A stretch of DNA of 64,000 nt, taken from the NCBI RefSeq assembly GCF_000717335.1, contig NZ_JNYZ01000018.1, positions 95,625-159,624 of the forward strand, read 5' to 3'. This document shows positions 35,488 through 44,935 of this stretch, piece after piece; positions within the stretch are counted from its first letter, which is position 1; each line of letters begins with the position of its first letter. Origin of the DNA: Amycolatopsis jejuensis. GTDB lineage: Bacteria; Actinomycetota; Actinomycetes; Mycobacteriales; Pseudonocardiaceae. The translations under genes were made by a program, and so were the position numbers. The notes under the pieces are model-generated. The model saw only the letters and a program-made list of their open reading frames with translations, had not been told where the DNA came from and made no database searches.

Positions 35488-36357
35488 TCAGGCCGCGCGC
35501 GTGGTGGCGCGCTGGATGGCGTCCACGATGTCGGGCCACAGTGGTTCCGGGAGGTTGTGGCCCATTCCGGGCAGGATGACCAGTTCCGCGCCGGGGATTG
35601 CGGCCGCGGTCGCTTTCCCGCCGCTGACGTCGATCATCACGTCCGCGTCGCCGTGCAGCACCACCGTGGGCACCCGCACGTCGCGCAGTCGTTCGGTGCG
35701 GTCTCCCGATGCCACCACCGCCGCGGCCTGCCGCTGCATGCCGAACGGGTGCTGCGCGCGGTCGTAGGCGCGGGTTGCCTTGTGCCGCAGGTACTCCTCG
35801 GTCGCCGGATAGCCCGGCGAGCCGGTGACGCGATAGGCGGCGATGCTCTGCTCGATCGCCTCCTCGCGGGTGGCTGCGCGCTCGCGGGTGAGCGACGCGA
35901 GCGCGGCGGGTGAGGTCTGGCCGACCGCCGGGTCCCCGGTCGTCGACATGATCGACGTGAGGCTCAGCAGCCGGTCCGGATGGTCGATTGCCACCTGCTG
36001 CGCGACCATCCCGCCCATCGATGCGCCCACCAGGTGCGCCTTGGCGAATCCGAGCGCGTCGAACAGGCCGGTGACGTCGCCGGCGAGGTCCGGCAGCAGG
36101 TACGGTGCCTTGCTGGTCCCGGCCATGACGGCGGCGAGGTCGGGCACCCCGTGGTCGTCGAGTGACGTGGAGAGACCGGCGTCGCGGTTGTCGAACCGGA
36201 CGACGTGGAAGCCGCGGCCGGCGAGCAGCTCGCAGAACCCCTCCTCCCACGTGATCATCTGGGCGCCGAGACCCATCACCAGCACGACCGGCGGCTGCGC
36301 CGGGTCGCCGAACGTGTCGTATTCGAGTTCGAGGCCGTTGGCCTGCGCGCGTGGCAT
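35488..36357 (-). CDS. Alpha/beta hydrolase
   Basis: A 289-aa alpha/beta hydrolase. VMGLGAQMITWEEGF forms the oxyanion region, GASMGGMVAQ the nucleophile elbow (Ser), VLHGDADVMI the Asp strand and LPGMGHNLPEPLW the catalytic His. Closest general type is an esterase or lactone hydrolase. Start MPRAQANG is preferred; an in-frame ATG 12 bp upstream is also possible. It is divergent from a TetR gene across about 50 bp, the standard layout for a regulator and its target. Part of its 3' end was duplicated downstream and decayed. Confidence 0.88.
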   Translation of the reverse strand: MPRAQANGLELEYDTFGDPAQPPVVLVMGLGAQMITWEEGFCELLAGRGFHVVRFDNRDAGLSTSLDDHGVPDLAAVMAGTSKAPYLLPDLAGDVTGLFDALGFAKAHLVGASMGGMVAQQVAIDHPDRLLSLTSIMSTTGDPAVGQTSPAALASLTRERAATREEAIEQSIAAYRVTGSPGYPATEEYLRHKATRAYDRAQHPFGMQRQAAAVVASGDRTERLRDVRVPTVVLHGDADVMIDVSGGKATAAAIPGAELVILPGMGHNLPEPLWPDIVDAIQRATTRAA

Positions 36358-36385
36358 ACCCCAGATCATGCCCGAGCCCGCGGTG

Positions 36386-36395
36386 CCGGCGCCGG
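36386..36395. promoter_or_regulatory. Palindrome in the hydrolase-TetR divergent promoter
   Basis: CCGGCGCCGG is a perfect 10-bp palindrome inside the 52-bp gap between the divergent hydrolase and TetR genes. TACGGT at 36397-36402 is a -10-like box 7 bp before the TetR ATG. It may be the core of the TetR site, but short GC palindromes are common in this DNA. Confidence 0.3.
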
Positions 36396-36409
36396 GTACG
36401 GTGAAATGC

Positions 36410-37117
36410 ATGCCGACTTCGTCCTCGCGTACCGGGAGGAGCCCTCGTTCCCGCTCGGCCGCCGGACTGCCGGCGGTCACCGCCGGGAAGGTGATCGACG
36501 CCGCGGTGGCGCTCACCATCGAACGCGGCCTCGACAACTGGACGCTCCGGCAGCTGGCCGCAGCGATCGGCGCGTACCCGGCGGTGGTGTACCACCACGT
36601 CGGTGACCGGGACGCGGTCGCGTGCGCGGTGCTCGACCGCGTGGTCAGTCAGCTCCGGGTGCCGGACGAGACACTCCCGTGGCAGGAGTGGTTCGTCGAA
36701 CTGCTCACCGACCTACGCGAGGTGCTGCGCCGGCACCCGGGCACGGCGCGGCGGATGGCGTCGTTCGGGCCTTCGCCGGAAGCCGCGGCGCCCACAGTGG
36801 ACCTCGGCGTGCGGATCCTGACCGACGCGGGCTTCGGCGACGAGAGCCCGCTCGCCTACACTCTGCTCACCACCACCGCGTGCCAGTTCGTGGCGCTGGA
36901 GGACGACCGGGACGGCAGCCTCGCGCTGCGGCTCGGCAACACCGAGGCGTACGCGGCGTACCGCGACCGCGAGGACCTGCCGGGGATGGCCGCGCACGGC
37001 CGCGCGATGCACGAACTGCTCACCGACCCCGATCGTGCGGCCGGGTACCACACCCGCATGTTCGATTTCGCCATCCGCCGCTGCCTCGACGGGCTCACCC
37101 GTCATCTCGGCGCGTGA
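36410..37117 (+). CDS. TetR-family regulator
   Basis: A 235-aa regulator. The N-terminal helix-turn-helix is TAGKVIDAAVALTIERGLDN and WTLRQLAAAIGAYPAVVYHH (residues 25-70). The C-terminal domain is like TetR_C, with RRHPGTARRMASFGPSPEA. Arg-rich first 25 residues. No Shine-Dalgarno sequence; probably leaderless. It most likely represses the divergent alpha/beta hydrolase. Confidence 0.85.
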   Translation: MPTSSSRTGRSPRSRSAAGLPAVTAGKVIDAAVALTIERGLDNWTLRQLAAAIGAYPAVVYHHVGDRDAVACAVLDRVVSQLRVPDETLPWQEWFVELLTDLREVLRRHPGTARRMASFGPSPEAAAPTVDLGVRILTDAGFGDESPLAYTLLTTTACQFVALEDDRDGSLALRLGNTEAYAAYRDREDLPGMAAHGRAMHELLTDPDRAAGYHTRMFDFAIRRCLDGLTRHLGA

Positions 37118-37258
37118 TTGCTCCACCGGGAGGCTCCGCACTGGGCCGTCCGCGTGGTCGTGGTGAAAAGTCAGGTCGCGGCGGAGCGAACTGACACCGA
37201 TTCGACGCCTGGCGGGCGTAGCGTGGAGAGGTACCGGGGGCATTGCCTCCGGAAGGGG

Positions 37259-37295
37259 CCCCCGGCACTTTCCTCCCCCCTCGTGGTGCCGGGGG
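37259..37295. terminator. Bidirectional hairpin terminator between two TetR genes
   Basis: CCCCCGGCAC (37259-37268) pairs perfectly with GTGCCGGGGG (37286-37295) around a 17-nt loop, followed on the + strand by TTCTCTT. It lies 22 bp from the stop of the minus-strand TetR gene and about 140 bp after the + strand one. Confidence 0.65.
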
Positions 37296-37316
37296 TTCTC
37301 TTCCCTGCGGACGCGG

Positions 37317-37946
37317 TCAGGGCTCCGGCGGATGCTGGATGGCCGGGAACACCTGCGTCACCACGGTCACCAGCGACGCGCTCAGCAGCGTGTGCACCTG
37401 CTGGCGGTCGAGCGCGCCGTGCACCAGCCATTCGCGTCCGGCGGCCTTCACCATGCCCGCGAACGCCCGCACCGCCGCGTTCAGCTCCTCGCCGTGCTCG
37501 CTCTCGCGCGACAGTCCCATCGCTTCCAGCACCCGGTCGGCCGACGCGCGGTCGGCCTCGGCGACGATCCGGTCCACCTCCGGGTCCCGTCCGATGCCCT
37601 CCGGCGCGATCGCGGCGAGCCACATCTTCTCCTGGCCGCGCACCATTTCGAGCACCCAGTCGATGGCCACGCCCACCCGCAGCTCGAGCGGGCCGTCGGG
37701 CAGGATTTCCACGGCGAGCCGCGGCACGGTGAGCGCGCGCCGCACGATCTCCAGGTACAGCTCGCGTTTCGTGCCGAAGTAATGGTTGATGAGGCCGCGC
37801 GCGACCCCGGCCGCGGCCGCGATGTCCGAAGTGGACACTTCGGAGTACGGGCGCTCGCCGAACAGCCTTGCCGCACAGGCGTAGATCTGTTCCTTGCGCT
37901 CGTCCGGTTCGAGTCTCCGCCACTTCGGCGCCGGATCGGTGCTCAT
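37317..37946 (-). CDS. TetR-family regulator
   Basis: A 209-aa TetR regulator. The helix-turn-helix is YACAARLFGERPYSEVSTSD and IAAAAGVARGLINHYFGTKR (residues 22-61), a very regular TetR_N. The C-terminal domain gives no ligand clue. It is downstream of, and on the same strand as, the flavin amine oxidase/amidase pair, 110 bp away, and may regulate it. No operator was recognised with confidence near its start. Confidence 0.88.
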   Translation of the reverse strand: MSTDPAPKWRRLEPDERKEQIYACAARLFGERPYSEVSTSDIAAAAGVARGLINHYFGTKRELYLEIVRRALTVPRLAVEILPDGPLELRVGVAIDWVLEMVRGQEKMWLAAIAPEGIGRDPEVDRIVAEADRASADRVLEAMGLSRESEHGEELNAAVRAFAGMVKAAGREWLVHGALDRQQVHTLLSASLVTVVTQVFPAIQHPPEP

Positions 37947-38055
37947 GCACCCCAGTTTCGCATGATCGGTTCAGTACGGCGGATTCATCCCGCCGGATGT
38001 CGCGAGGGCAGACACCATCGGCTGGCTACCCCCGGGTACGGGTTGACGGCGGAGG

Positions 38056-39750
38056 TCAGTCGGGGAGCGCGATCGGCGCGAGGTCGGCGAACCGGTCTCC
38101 CGGGCCGGGATTTGCCGGATCCGTTGCGCCGCCGAAGTGCCGCAGTACGCCCCACACCGCGTTGACCGCCGTCTGCACCGCGCCTTCGGCCCAGCCCGCG
38201 GTCCACGAAATGTCGTCACCGGCAAGGAAGAGACCACGCTGGGGTGCGGGCAACGTGTTCTGCATGAAATGGGTGAAAAGCCGGTGCTGGTACCGGTAAT
38301 GCCCGGGCAGATTCGCCTTGAACGCACCCATGAAATGCGGTTCGGCCTCCCACGACACGGTCACCGGGTCGCCCACGAGATGCCGTCGCACGTCGACCCG
38401 CGGGTAGATCTCGCGCAGGGACTGGAGCATCACCTCGACCCGGTCGGACACGCCGAGCGGCAGCCACTTCAGCGAATCGTCGGCCCAGGTGTAGGAAAGG
38501 CAGATCACCGCGGGCCGGTCCGGATCGGTGCCGAGCAGGTAGGTGCCGCGCGGCATGCGGTCGGTGAGGGTCATGCTCATCGTGTCGCGGCCGGTGTCCG
38601 GGTCCGGATCGAGCCAGAACGGACGGTCGACGGGAACGAAAACCTTCGACGACGCCATGTAGTGCGTGCGCTCGATGGCGGTCCAGTGGTCGATCGGGAA
38701 CAACGCCTCGTCGCACTCGATTTTCGACAGCAGCAGCCAGCTCTGCGCGGTGAACACGGCGGCGGGGAACGTGCGGATGTGGCCGGAGGTGTCGGTGACC
38801 GTGAGGTTGTCCGGCGCGGTGCGATGCAGCCGCGTGACACCGGGTCGCGGGGTTCCGTTTTCGTGCAGGGCAGCGAGATTCGTCCCGGACGGCCAATGCG
38901 CCAGCTGCTCCGGAACGTGTTCCCACAGCCGCTGCGGAAGCTGTCCGCTGCCGCCGACGATGGTGCGGTGCTCGTCGTCCGCGCCGGTGTAGACGACGCG
39001 GAGGATTTCGAGGATCGAGTTGGGGAAGTCGGTGTCCCAGCCACCGGTACCGAATCCGACCTGACCGAAGATCTCCCGGTGCCGAAAGGAGGCGAAAGCC
39101 GGGGAGTCACAGAGGAATCCGTAGAAAGTCTGGTTGTCGAGCCGGGGTACCAGCTCGTTCCAGATCTGCTTGATCGTGGCGGTATCGCGGTCGCGGATCG
39201 CCTTCTGCATCTCGGCGAACGACGCGTGCTCGTCGAGCGTGCGCTGCCATGCGCGGGCCACTTCGCCGTACACCGCGGGTAGGTCGTCCGGCGTGCGCGC
39301 GTAGTGACTGTGGCCCTTGAGATCGACGACCGTACTCGGCGTGGCGGACGACAACGGGTTCGGAAACGGCACCGTTTCCAGCCCGACTTTGCGGAGATAG
39401 TGGAACAACGCGGTCGACGACGGCGGAAAGCGCATCGCACCCATCTCGGCGACGACGTCGTCCGGCAGCCCGGGGAAGCGGTGCGTCCGCAGCCGCCCGC
39501 CGATTCCGGCGATCTCGTACACCACCGGCCGCAGCCCGAGTTTCATCAGCTCGTACGCGGTCACGATGCCGGACAGGCCGCCGCCGATCACCGCGACCTC
39601 GGTGCCGTGCACCTGCGCCGGAACCGTGCCGAGCCCGGCCGGATGCGCGAGGTGATCGTCGTAGGCGAACGGGAAATCGGGGCCGAACATCGTGATCGGC
39701 CGCCCGCCGGGCTCTTCGGCGTGGATCGCGGCGGGGACTGCGGAGGTCAT
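38056..39750 (-). CDS. Flavin amine oxidase (tryptophan 2-monooxygenase-like)
   Basis: A 564-aa FAD enzyme. The dinucleotide loop VIGGGLSGIVTAYELMKLG is at residues 54-72 and GGRLRTHRF is the following amine-oxidase motif; the C-terminal FAD motif is LFLAGDDISWTAGWAEGAVQ. The size and DDISWT pattern suit L-amino-acid oxidases and monooxygenases that make amides (IaaM or phenylalanine 2-monooxygenase type). The amidase gene beside it (4-bp ATGA overlap) supports this: amino acid to amide to acid. Trp or Phe is the likely substrate, by inference. Confidence 0.8.
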   Translation of the reverse strand: MTSAVPAAIHAEEPGGRPITMFGPDFPFAYDDHLAHPAGLGTVPAQVHGTEVAVIGGGLSGIVTAYELMKLGLRPVVYEIAGIGGRLRTHRFPGLPDDVVAEMGAMRFPPSSTALFHYLRKVGLETVPFPNPLSSATPSTVVDLKGHSHYARTPDDLPAVYGEVARAWQRTLDEHASFAEMQKAIRDRDTATIKQIWNELVPRLDNQTFYGFLCDSPAFASFRHREIFGQVGFGTGGWDTDFPNSILEILRVVYTGADDEHRTIVGGSGQLPQRLWEHVPEQLAHWPSGTNLAALHENGTPRPGVTRLHRTAPDNLTVTDTSGHIRTFPAAVFTAQSWLLLSKIECDEALFPIDHWTAIERTHYMASSKVFVPVDRPFWLDPDPDTGRDTMSMTLTDRMPRGTYLLGTDPDRPAVICLSYTWADDSLKWLPLGVSDRVEVMLQSLREIYPRVDVRRHLVGDPVTVSWEAEPHFMGAFKANLPGHYRYQHRLFTHFMQNTLPAPQRGLFLAGDDISWTAGWAEGAVQTAVNAVWGVLRHFGGATDPANPGPGDRFADLAPIALPD

Positions 39751-40523
39751 GCGCCGGGTCCTTCGGTCAGGGAGCGGTAGAGCGACGGCCGCCGGTCGGC
39801 CAGGTAGGTTGTTTCGGCCCGGGCCCTGGCCAGCAATGCGGGGTCGATGTCGGCGAACACCAACTCCGAGCCGTCGCCCGCCTTCGCGACGACCTCGTCG
39901 GGAGAAGCGATGGTCGAGTGGCCGCAGTAGGTCAGCTCGCCTTCGGTGTCGCAGCGGTTCGCGTACACCACGTAAAGCTGGCTTTCGTGCGCGCGAACCG
40001 GAATGAGCAAGTCGGCGATGCGTTCATAGGGCCGCATCAACGCGGTGGGCACGAGGAGCACCTGCGTGCCCGCGAGTGCGTGCGCGCGGACCGTCTCGGG
40101 GAACTCGACGTCATAACAGATCAGCAGGCCGACCCGCACGCCGCCGAGTTCAGCCTGAACCACCGGATCGTCGCCGGGGGAGAACTGGCCGCGGTCGAGA
40201 TCGCCGAAGAGGTGCGTCTTACGGTAGTTCGCGAGCCGTTCCCCTTGTGCGGACAGCAATTGCGCCGAGTTGTACACGGCCTCGCCATCGCGTTCGGGGT
40301 AGCCGTAGACCAGCGCGACGCCGTGCTTGGTGGTCAGCACACCCAGTTCGGCGGCGAGGGGTCCGTCGGCTGGTTGAGCTCGTTCGGCGACGGCGGCTGC
40401 GCCGATGTTGTAACCGGTCGTGCCCATCTCGGCGGTCACGACCAGGTCGGCGCCGTGTTCTGCCGCGGTGGCCATCGCGTCCGGCAGCCGGTCGTACGGT
40501 CCTTGGTGGACAGTGATGATCAT
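39747..40523 (-). CDS. Nitrilase-superfamily amidase
   Basis: A 258-aa carbon-nitrogen hydrolase. The Glu-Lys-Cys triad is in VVTAEMGTTG, NYRKTHLFG and LLICYDVEFPE. It would hydrolyse an amide, plausibly the product of the adjacent flavin enzyme, giving an arylacetic acid (for example indole-3-acetate) and ammonia. Start and stop overlap with the downstream flavin gene (ATGA) imply coupled synthesis. The short N-terminus is normal for this clade. Confidence 0.88.
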   Translation of the reverse strand: MIITVHQGPYDRLPDAMATAAEHGADLVVTAEMGTTGYNIGAAAVAERAQPADGPLAAELGVLTTKHGVALVYGYPERDGEAVYNSAQLLSAQGERLANYRKTHLFGDLDRGQFSPGDDPVVQAELGGVRVGLLICYDVEFPETVRAHALAGTQVLLVPTALMRPYERIADLLIPVRAHESQLYVVYANRCDTEGELTYCGHSTIASPDEVVAKAGDGSELVFADIDPALLARARAETTYLADRRPSLYRSLTEGPGA

Positions 40524-40614
40524 TAAGCCTCCGAGGGTACTGAGCCACGGTATCGATCGGATTGCACCTCGGAAAACCAGAATTCATTGTGAATCGGCCG
40601 CGAATTGCAGTGAT

Positions 40615-41901
40615 TCATTGTTCCGACGGGTCGGCCGCGTCTTCGGGTTCGTCGGGCAGCAGCAGGGTGAACGTCGGCGGGTGCGGATGCGACAGCCGCA
40701 GCCGTCCTCCTTCGGCCTCGGCCAGACTGCGGGCCAGCCGGAGCCCGATCCCGTGCCCACCGGCAGTGTGCTCGGTGAAGGGATCGCGTTCCCCCAGGTC
40801 AGGACCCTCGTCGAGGACGTCGACGGCGAGCGCGCCACCGGCGTCGCGGGCCCGCACGGTGATCGTGCCCCGGCCGTGCAGCACGGCGTTGTCCAGCAGG
40901 ACCGCGAGTACCTGCCGGACCGCCGGGGCCGACGCCCGCACCAGCGGCGGATCGGTGACCTCCAGCCGCAGTCTCCGGCCGCCGGGCAACGGGATGTCAA
41001 GCAGCTCGGCGAGCAGCGCGTCGAGGTCGAGGACGTCGCGGGGCGCGCGGCGTTCCCGGGACAGCGCGAGCAAGTCCTCCACCGTGCGTTCCAGCCGGTC
41101 GGCCGCGGTGATCCCGGCGCGGACCGCGGTGTACGGATCCTGCCCCGGCGTTTCGAGCGCCGACTCCAGCTGCAACCGCAGCGCGGCCAGCGGTGTGCGC
41201 AGCTGGTGCGACGCCTCGGCGGAAAACGCCCGTTCCCGTTCGAGCGTCTCGCCGATCCGGGTGGCGGTGACGTCGAGCGCGGCGCCGACGCGGTCGATCT
41301 CCGCAACGTCCGAACGCGGGGCGCGGGCGGTGAAATCGCCCTCGCCGAGCCGGGCCGCGGCACCGGCGAGGTCCTCCAGCGGACGGGTCAGCCGCGCCGC
41401 GATCCGCCGCGCGACCAGCCAGCTCGCGAGCACCGCGGCGACCGCACATCCGGCCATCACCAGCCAGATGACCCCGACGTCCTGGATCAGCGCGGTCCGC
41501 GGCACGGCCGCGCGCACGATGCCGGTGAGCTCGGCACCGGTGAGCACCGGCACGGCGAGGACGTCGTCGTCACCGACCCGCTGGTTGAGCATGTCGGTGC
41601 GGGTCGCGGCGACCCCGCGCACGACGTTGTCCGCGCTCGCCGGGCCCTCCCCGGCCAGCAGCCGCCCGGCCGGATCGTAGACGCCGACCTTTGCGCCGTA
41701 CTCGGTTTCGGGCAGCTGCAACGGTTTTCCCTCGGCGAGCGCGTGGGACACCGCAACCGCCGCGCCGTCCGCGGCCCGCTCCAGCTCGGACGTCGTATGC
41801 GTGCGGAAGTACCACAGCACCCCGATCGCGAGCGGCAGCCCGAAAAGACTCGTCGCCAGAACCGCGGCCAGCACAGTGAGCGTCACGATCCGGCGGCGCA
41901 C
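40615..41901 (-). CDS. Two-component sensor histidine kinase
   Basis: A 428-aa membrane kinase: first helix about residues 6-28 (VLAAVLATSLFGLPLAIGVL), an extracellular sensing region to about 145, second helix to about 172, HAMP, the HisKA box FSAEASHQLRTPLAAL with the phosphoacceptor His, and ATPase motifs VLLDNAVLHGRG, VDVLDEGPD and GGHGIGLRLARS. The start GTG is 4 bp after the regulator stop with GAGGAAGG in front. Signal unknown. Confidence 0.92.
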   Translation of the reverse strand: MRRRIVTLTVLAAVLATSLFGLPLAIGVLWYFRTHTTSELERAADGAAVAVSHALAEGKPLQLPETEYGAKVGVYDPAGRLLAGEGPASADNVVRGVAATRTDMLNQRVGDDDVLAVPVLTGAELTGIVRAAVPRTALIQDVGVIWLVMAGCAVAAVLASWLVARRIAARLTRPLEDLAGAAARLGEGDFTARAPRSDVAEIDRVGAALDVTATRIGETLERERAFSAEASHQLRTPLAALRLQLESALETPGQDPYTAVRAGITAADRLERTVEDLLALSRERRAPRDVLDLDALLAELLDIPLPGGRRLRLEVTDPPLVRASAPAVRQVLAVLLDNAVLHGRGTITVRARDAGGALAVDVLDEGPDLGERDPFTEHTAGGHGIGLRLARSLAEAEGGRLRLSHPHPPTFTLLLPDEPEDAADPSEQ

Positions 41902-41905
41902 GCGC

Positions 41906-42589
41906 TCAGCCTTCCTCGAGCCGGTACCCGTGCCCGCGCAGCGTGGCGATCTTCGGGATCTCGAACGGCGACTGCGCGGCCGCGGAGAGCTTGCGCCGCA
42001 ATGCGGCAATGTGGACGTCGAGGGTCTTGGTGGACCCGTGCCAGTGCGAGTCCCAGACTTCGGCCATCAGCGTGTCCCGGCTCACCGCCTGCCCCGGCTG
42101 GGCGGCCAGCCGCGCGAGGAGGTCGAACTCCCGCGCGCGCAGCGCGACCTCGCGCCCGCTGAGGCTCACCCGCCTGCTCGCGGTGTCGACCTCCAGCGCA
42201 CCGACCCGGACCACCGGCGTCGACGGCGCGGCCGGGGCGCCCCGGCGCAGGTGCGCGCGGACCCTGGCCAGCAGCTCGGCCAGCCGGATCGGCTTCGTGA
42301 GGTAGTCGTCGGCGCCCGCCTCGAGCCCGACCACCACGTCCATCTCGTCGGCCCGTGCGGTGAGGATCACCACCACCGCGCCGGGCATCGCGGCCCGCAG
42401 CCGACGGCACACCTCGACGCCGTCGACGTCGGGCAGGCCCAGGTCCAGCAGCACGAGGTCGGCCGCGGTCTCCCGCAGGGCGCTCCGCCCGTCCCGGCAC
42501 CACTGCACGGTGTGGCCGTGCCCGCGCAGCGCGGCGTCGAGAACGCTGCCGATTGCCGCGTCGTCCTCGACCACCAGTACCTTCGCCAC
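41906..42589 (-). CDS. OmpR-family response regulator
   Basis: A 227-aa regulator. The receiver domain has VVEDDAA, the phosphoacceptor in LVLLDLGLPDVDG, ILTARAD and the Lys in YLTKPIR. The C-terminal winged helix ends SHWHGSTKTLDVHIAALRRK and HGYRLEEG. The GTG start gives the usual MAKVLVVEDD N-terminus. It is the first gene of a two-gene operon with the kinase. Confidence 0.93.
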   Translation of the reverse strand: MAKVLVVEDDAAIGSVLDAALRGHGHTVQWCRDGRSALRETAADLVLLDLGLPDVDGVEVCRRLRAAMPGAVVVILTARADEMDVVVGLEAGADDYLTKPIRLAELLARVRAHLRRGAPAAPSTPVVRVGALEVDTASRRVSLSGREVALRAREFDLLARLAAQPGQAVSRDTLMAEVWDSHWHGSTKTLDVHIAALRRKLSAAAQSPFEIPKIATLRGHGYRLEEG

Positions 42590-42682
42590 CTCCGCAGGGT
42601 AACCGGCGCGGTCCGGCCGTCGCCGCCCCGTCCACAGTGGACGCGCAGCGCGGTGACCCGCGCGTCGGGCATAGTGGCTGGC

Positions 42683-43663
42683 ATGCTCGGCCTGTACCCG
42701 GAAATCGACCCGTACGACCACGGCCTGCTGCCGGTCGGCGACGGCAACTCGGTCTACTGGGAGGAATGCGGCAACCCCGAAGGCAAACCGGTCGTGTTCC
42801 TGCACGGCGGGCCAGGGGGCGGGGCATCCGCGCGGCACCGGCGGCTCTTCGACCCGAGCCGCTACCGGATCGTGCTCTTCGACCAGCGCGGCTGCGGTCG
42901 CAGCACCCCGCACTGCAGTACGTCCGACGCCGATCTGGCGGTGAACACGACCTGGCATCTGGTGTCCGACATGGAGCGGTTGCGGGAGGACCGGGGGATC
43001 GATCGCTGGCAGCTGTTCGGCGGTTCGTGGGGCAGCGTGCTCGCCCTCGCGTATGCCGAAACCTACCCCGCGCGGGTGACCGAGCTGGTGCTGCGCGGGG
43101 TCGCGACGCTGCGGGTCAAGGAGGTGCAGTGGCTGTTCGGCGGGGGAGCGGCCTGCCTGTTCCCGGAGGCGTGGTCGAAGTTTCTCGCGCCGGTGCCGTA
43201 TCCACGCCGCAGCGGCAACCTGCTCGAGGTGTACCACGAACTGCTGAACCATCCGGATCCGGAGGTGCACGGGCCTGCCGCGCTCGCGTGGAGCCGGTGG
43301 GAGGGCGAGACGGTGAAATTCACCCCGCAGGAGGAGGTGGTGGCGGCGTTCAGCGAGCCGGAGTTCGCGCTCGCGATCGCGCGGATCGAGAACCACTACT
43401 TCCGGCACGGCGGCTGGCTCGCGCCCGACCAGCTGATCCGCGGCGCCGGGAAGCTCTCGGGCATCCCGTGCGTTCTCGTCCAAGGCAGGTACGACGTGGT
43501 CACCCCCGCCACCACGGCCTGGGAACTCGCGCAGGTGCTGCCGGGTGCGGAGTTGCGGATGATCGGCGATGCCGGACATGCCTTCGACGAGCCGGGCACG
43601 CTGCACGAGCTGATCAGCGCCACCGATCGGTTCGCCGCGGAGCAGGGGCCTGCGCCGGGATAG
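42683..43663 (+). CDS. pip: Prolyl aminopeptidase
   Basis: A 326-aa alpha/beta hydrolase that removes N-terminal proline. The family signatures are FLHGGPGGGASARHRRLFD, LFDQRGCGRSTPH, the nucleophile elbow FGGSWGSVLAL, and the Asp and His in QGRYDVVTP and GDAGHAFDE. Length and motifs match bacterial Pip closely. CATAGT is 7 bp before the ATG and there is no ribosome site, so it may be leaderless. It is divergent from the two-component operon. Confidence 0.95.
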   Translation: MLGLYPEIDPYDHGLLPVGDGNSVYWEECGNPEGKPVVFLHGGPGGGASARHRRLFDPSRYRIVLFDQRGCGRSTPHCSTSDADLAVNTTWHLVSDMERLREDRGIDRWQLFGGSWGSVLALAYAETYPARVTELVLRGVATLRVKEVQWLFGGGAACLFPEAWSKFLAPVPYPRRSGNLLEVYHELLNHPDPEVHGPAALAWSRWEGETVKFTPQEEVVAAFSEPEFALAIARIENHYFRHGGWLAPDQLIRGAGKLSGIPCVLVQGRYDVVTPATTAWELAQVLPGAELRMIGDAGHAFDEPGTLHELISATDRFAAEQGPAPG

Positions 43664-43681
43664 GACGACGAAGGGAAACCC

Positions 43682-44086
43682 ATGCTGTTCGGTGACGAGC
43701 ACGTCCGCCGCTACGAGGAGACCGACGGGGCGGTCGGCCACGACTGGGAGAAGGGCGCGCCGGTCCTCGTGCTCACCACGAAGGGCCGCAAGACCGGGCA
43801 GGACCGCAAGTTCGCCCTGATCTACCAGGAAGAGGACGGCAACCCGGTGATCGTCGCCTCCAAGGGCGGCGCGCCGAACCACCCCGGCTGGTACCTCAAC
43901 CTGCTGGCGAACCCCGAGGTCGGCGTGCAGGTGAAGGCGGACAAGTTCACCGCGACTGCCCGCACGGCCACCGGCGAGGAGCGCGCGCGGCTGTGGGGGA
44001 AGCTCGCCGCGGTGTGGCCGGACTACGACAACTACCAGACGAGGACCGACCGCGAGATCCCCGTGGTGGTGCTCGAGCGGGTGTGA
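43682..44086 (+). CDS. Ddn-family F420-linked nitroreductase-like protein
   Basis: A 134-aa protein of the deazaflavin-dependent nitroreductase (Ddn) family: TTKGRKTGQDRKFALIYQ, VIVASKGGAPNHPGWYLNL and NPEVGVQVKADKFTA. These proteins bind F420H2 in a split beta-barrel and reduce quinones, enones or nitro compounds. The F420 precursor gene fbiC is 14 kb away in this window. GAAGGGAAA precedes the ATG. It is 18 bp after pip. Confidence 0.9.
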   Translation: MLFGDEHVRRYEETDGAVGHDWEKGAPVLVLTTKGRKTGQDRKFALIYQEEDGNPVIVASKGGAPNHPGWYLNLLANPEVGVQVKADKFTATARTATGEERARLWGKLAAVWPDYDNYQTRTDREIPVVVLERV

Positions 44087-44130
44087 TCCCGGTCCTGCGC
44101 GGCGCCGAACCGGGGTGAGTTCGGCTACGA

Positions 44131-44886
44131 ATGACTCTCATGGCGCTGCGCACCCGCTGGACCCCGCTCGAGGGTGAGCTGCTCGGTTTTTTCGGGATGC
44201 AGGCGTACGGCAGGCGGTTCGCCCGTGCCGGTCGCGGAGCCTGGTACCACGTCGCGATCGAGGTGGTGTGGCAGCTGCTCGCCGCGCTGAGCCGGTTCCG
44301 CGTGCGCGGCGCGCGGCACCTTCCGTCCTCGGGCGGGGTCGTGGTGGCCTCCAACCACCTGTCGTTCGCCGATCCGGCCACGCTCACCGCGTTCTGCCTC
44401 GGGGCCGGCCGGGTGCCGCGTTACCTGGCGAAAGCGAGCCTGTGGCGGGCCCCGGTGATCGGGTCGGTGATGCGCTCGGGCAAGCACATCCCGGTGCACC
44501 GCGGCGCGCCGACCGCGTCCGGGGCGTACCGGGATGCCGTCGCGGCGGTCCGGGCAGGCGAGTGTGTGGCGATCTTCCCGGAGTCCACGTTCTCGACCGA
44601 CCCGGACCGCTGGCCGATGAAGGGCAAGACCGGCGCGGCCCGGATCGCGCTGGAGACGGGCGTCCCGGTGATCCCGGTGGCGAACTGGGGTACGCACGAG
44701 CTGCTGCCCCGGGGCGCGTGGTTCCCGCGCGGTCTCCCGCGGCGCACCGTGGAGCTGGTCGCCGGTCCGCCGGTGGACCTCGCCGACCTGCACGGCCTCG
44801 CCCCGACCAGGGAAGTGCTGGAGGAGGCGACGGGCAGGATCATGGCCGCGGTGACCGAGCTGCTCGCCGGGATCCGGGCCGGGTGA
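44131..44886 (+). CDS. 1-acylglycerol-3-phosphate acyltransferase-like protein
   Basis: A 251-aa PlsC-family acyltransferase. The catalytic motif is [10 protein letters not shown] (NHx4D) near residue 70, followed by [30 protein letters not shown] and the FPESTFS motif. It would acylate a lysophospholipid or similar acceptor at the membrane. No strong ribosome site is seen. It is 45 bp after the Ddn-type gene and 50 bp before the dihydrolipoamide dehydrogenase gene. Confidence 0.88.
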   Translation: MTLMALRTRWTPLEGELLGFFGMQAYGRRFARAGRGAWYHVAIEVVWQLLAALSRFRVRGARHLPSSGGVVVASNHLSFADPATLTAFCLGAGRVPRYLAKASLWRAPVIGSVMRSGKHIPVHRGAPTASGAYRDAVAAVRAGECVAIFPESTFSTDPDRWPMKGKTGAARIALETGVPVIPVANWGTHELLPRGAWFPRGLPRRTVELVAGPPVDLADLHGLAPTREVLEEATGRIMAAVTELLAGIRAG

Positions 44887-44935
44887 GCTCGCGGTCACGC
44901 CGCTTTCCCGGCTTGTGGCGGGTAGTTTCGACGGT

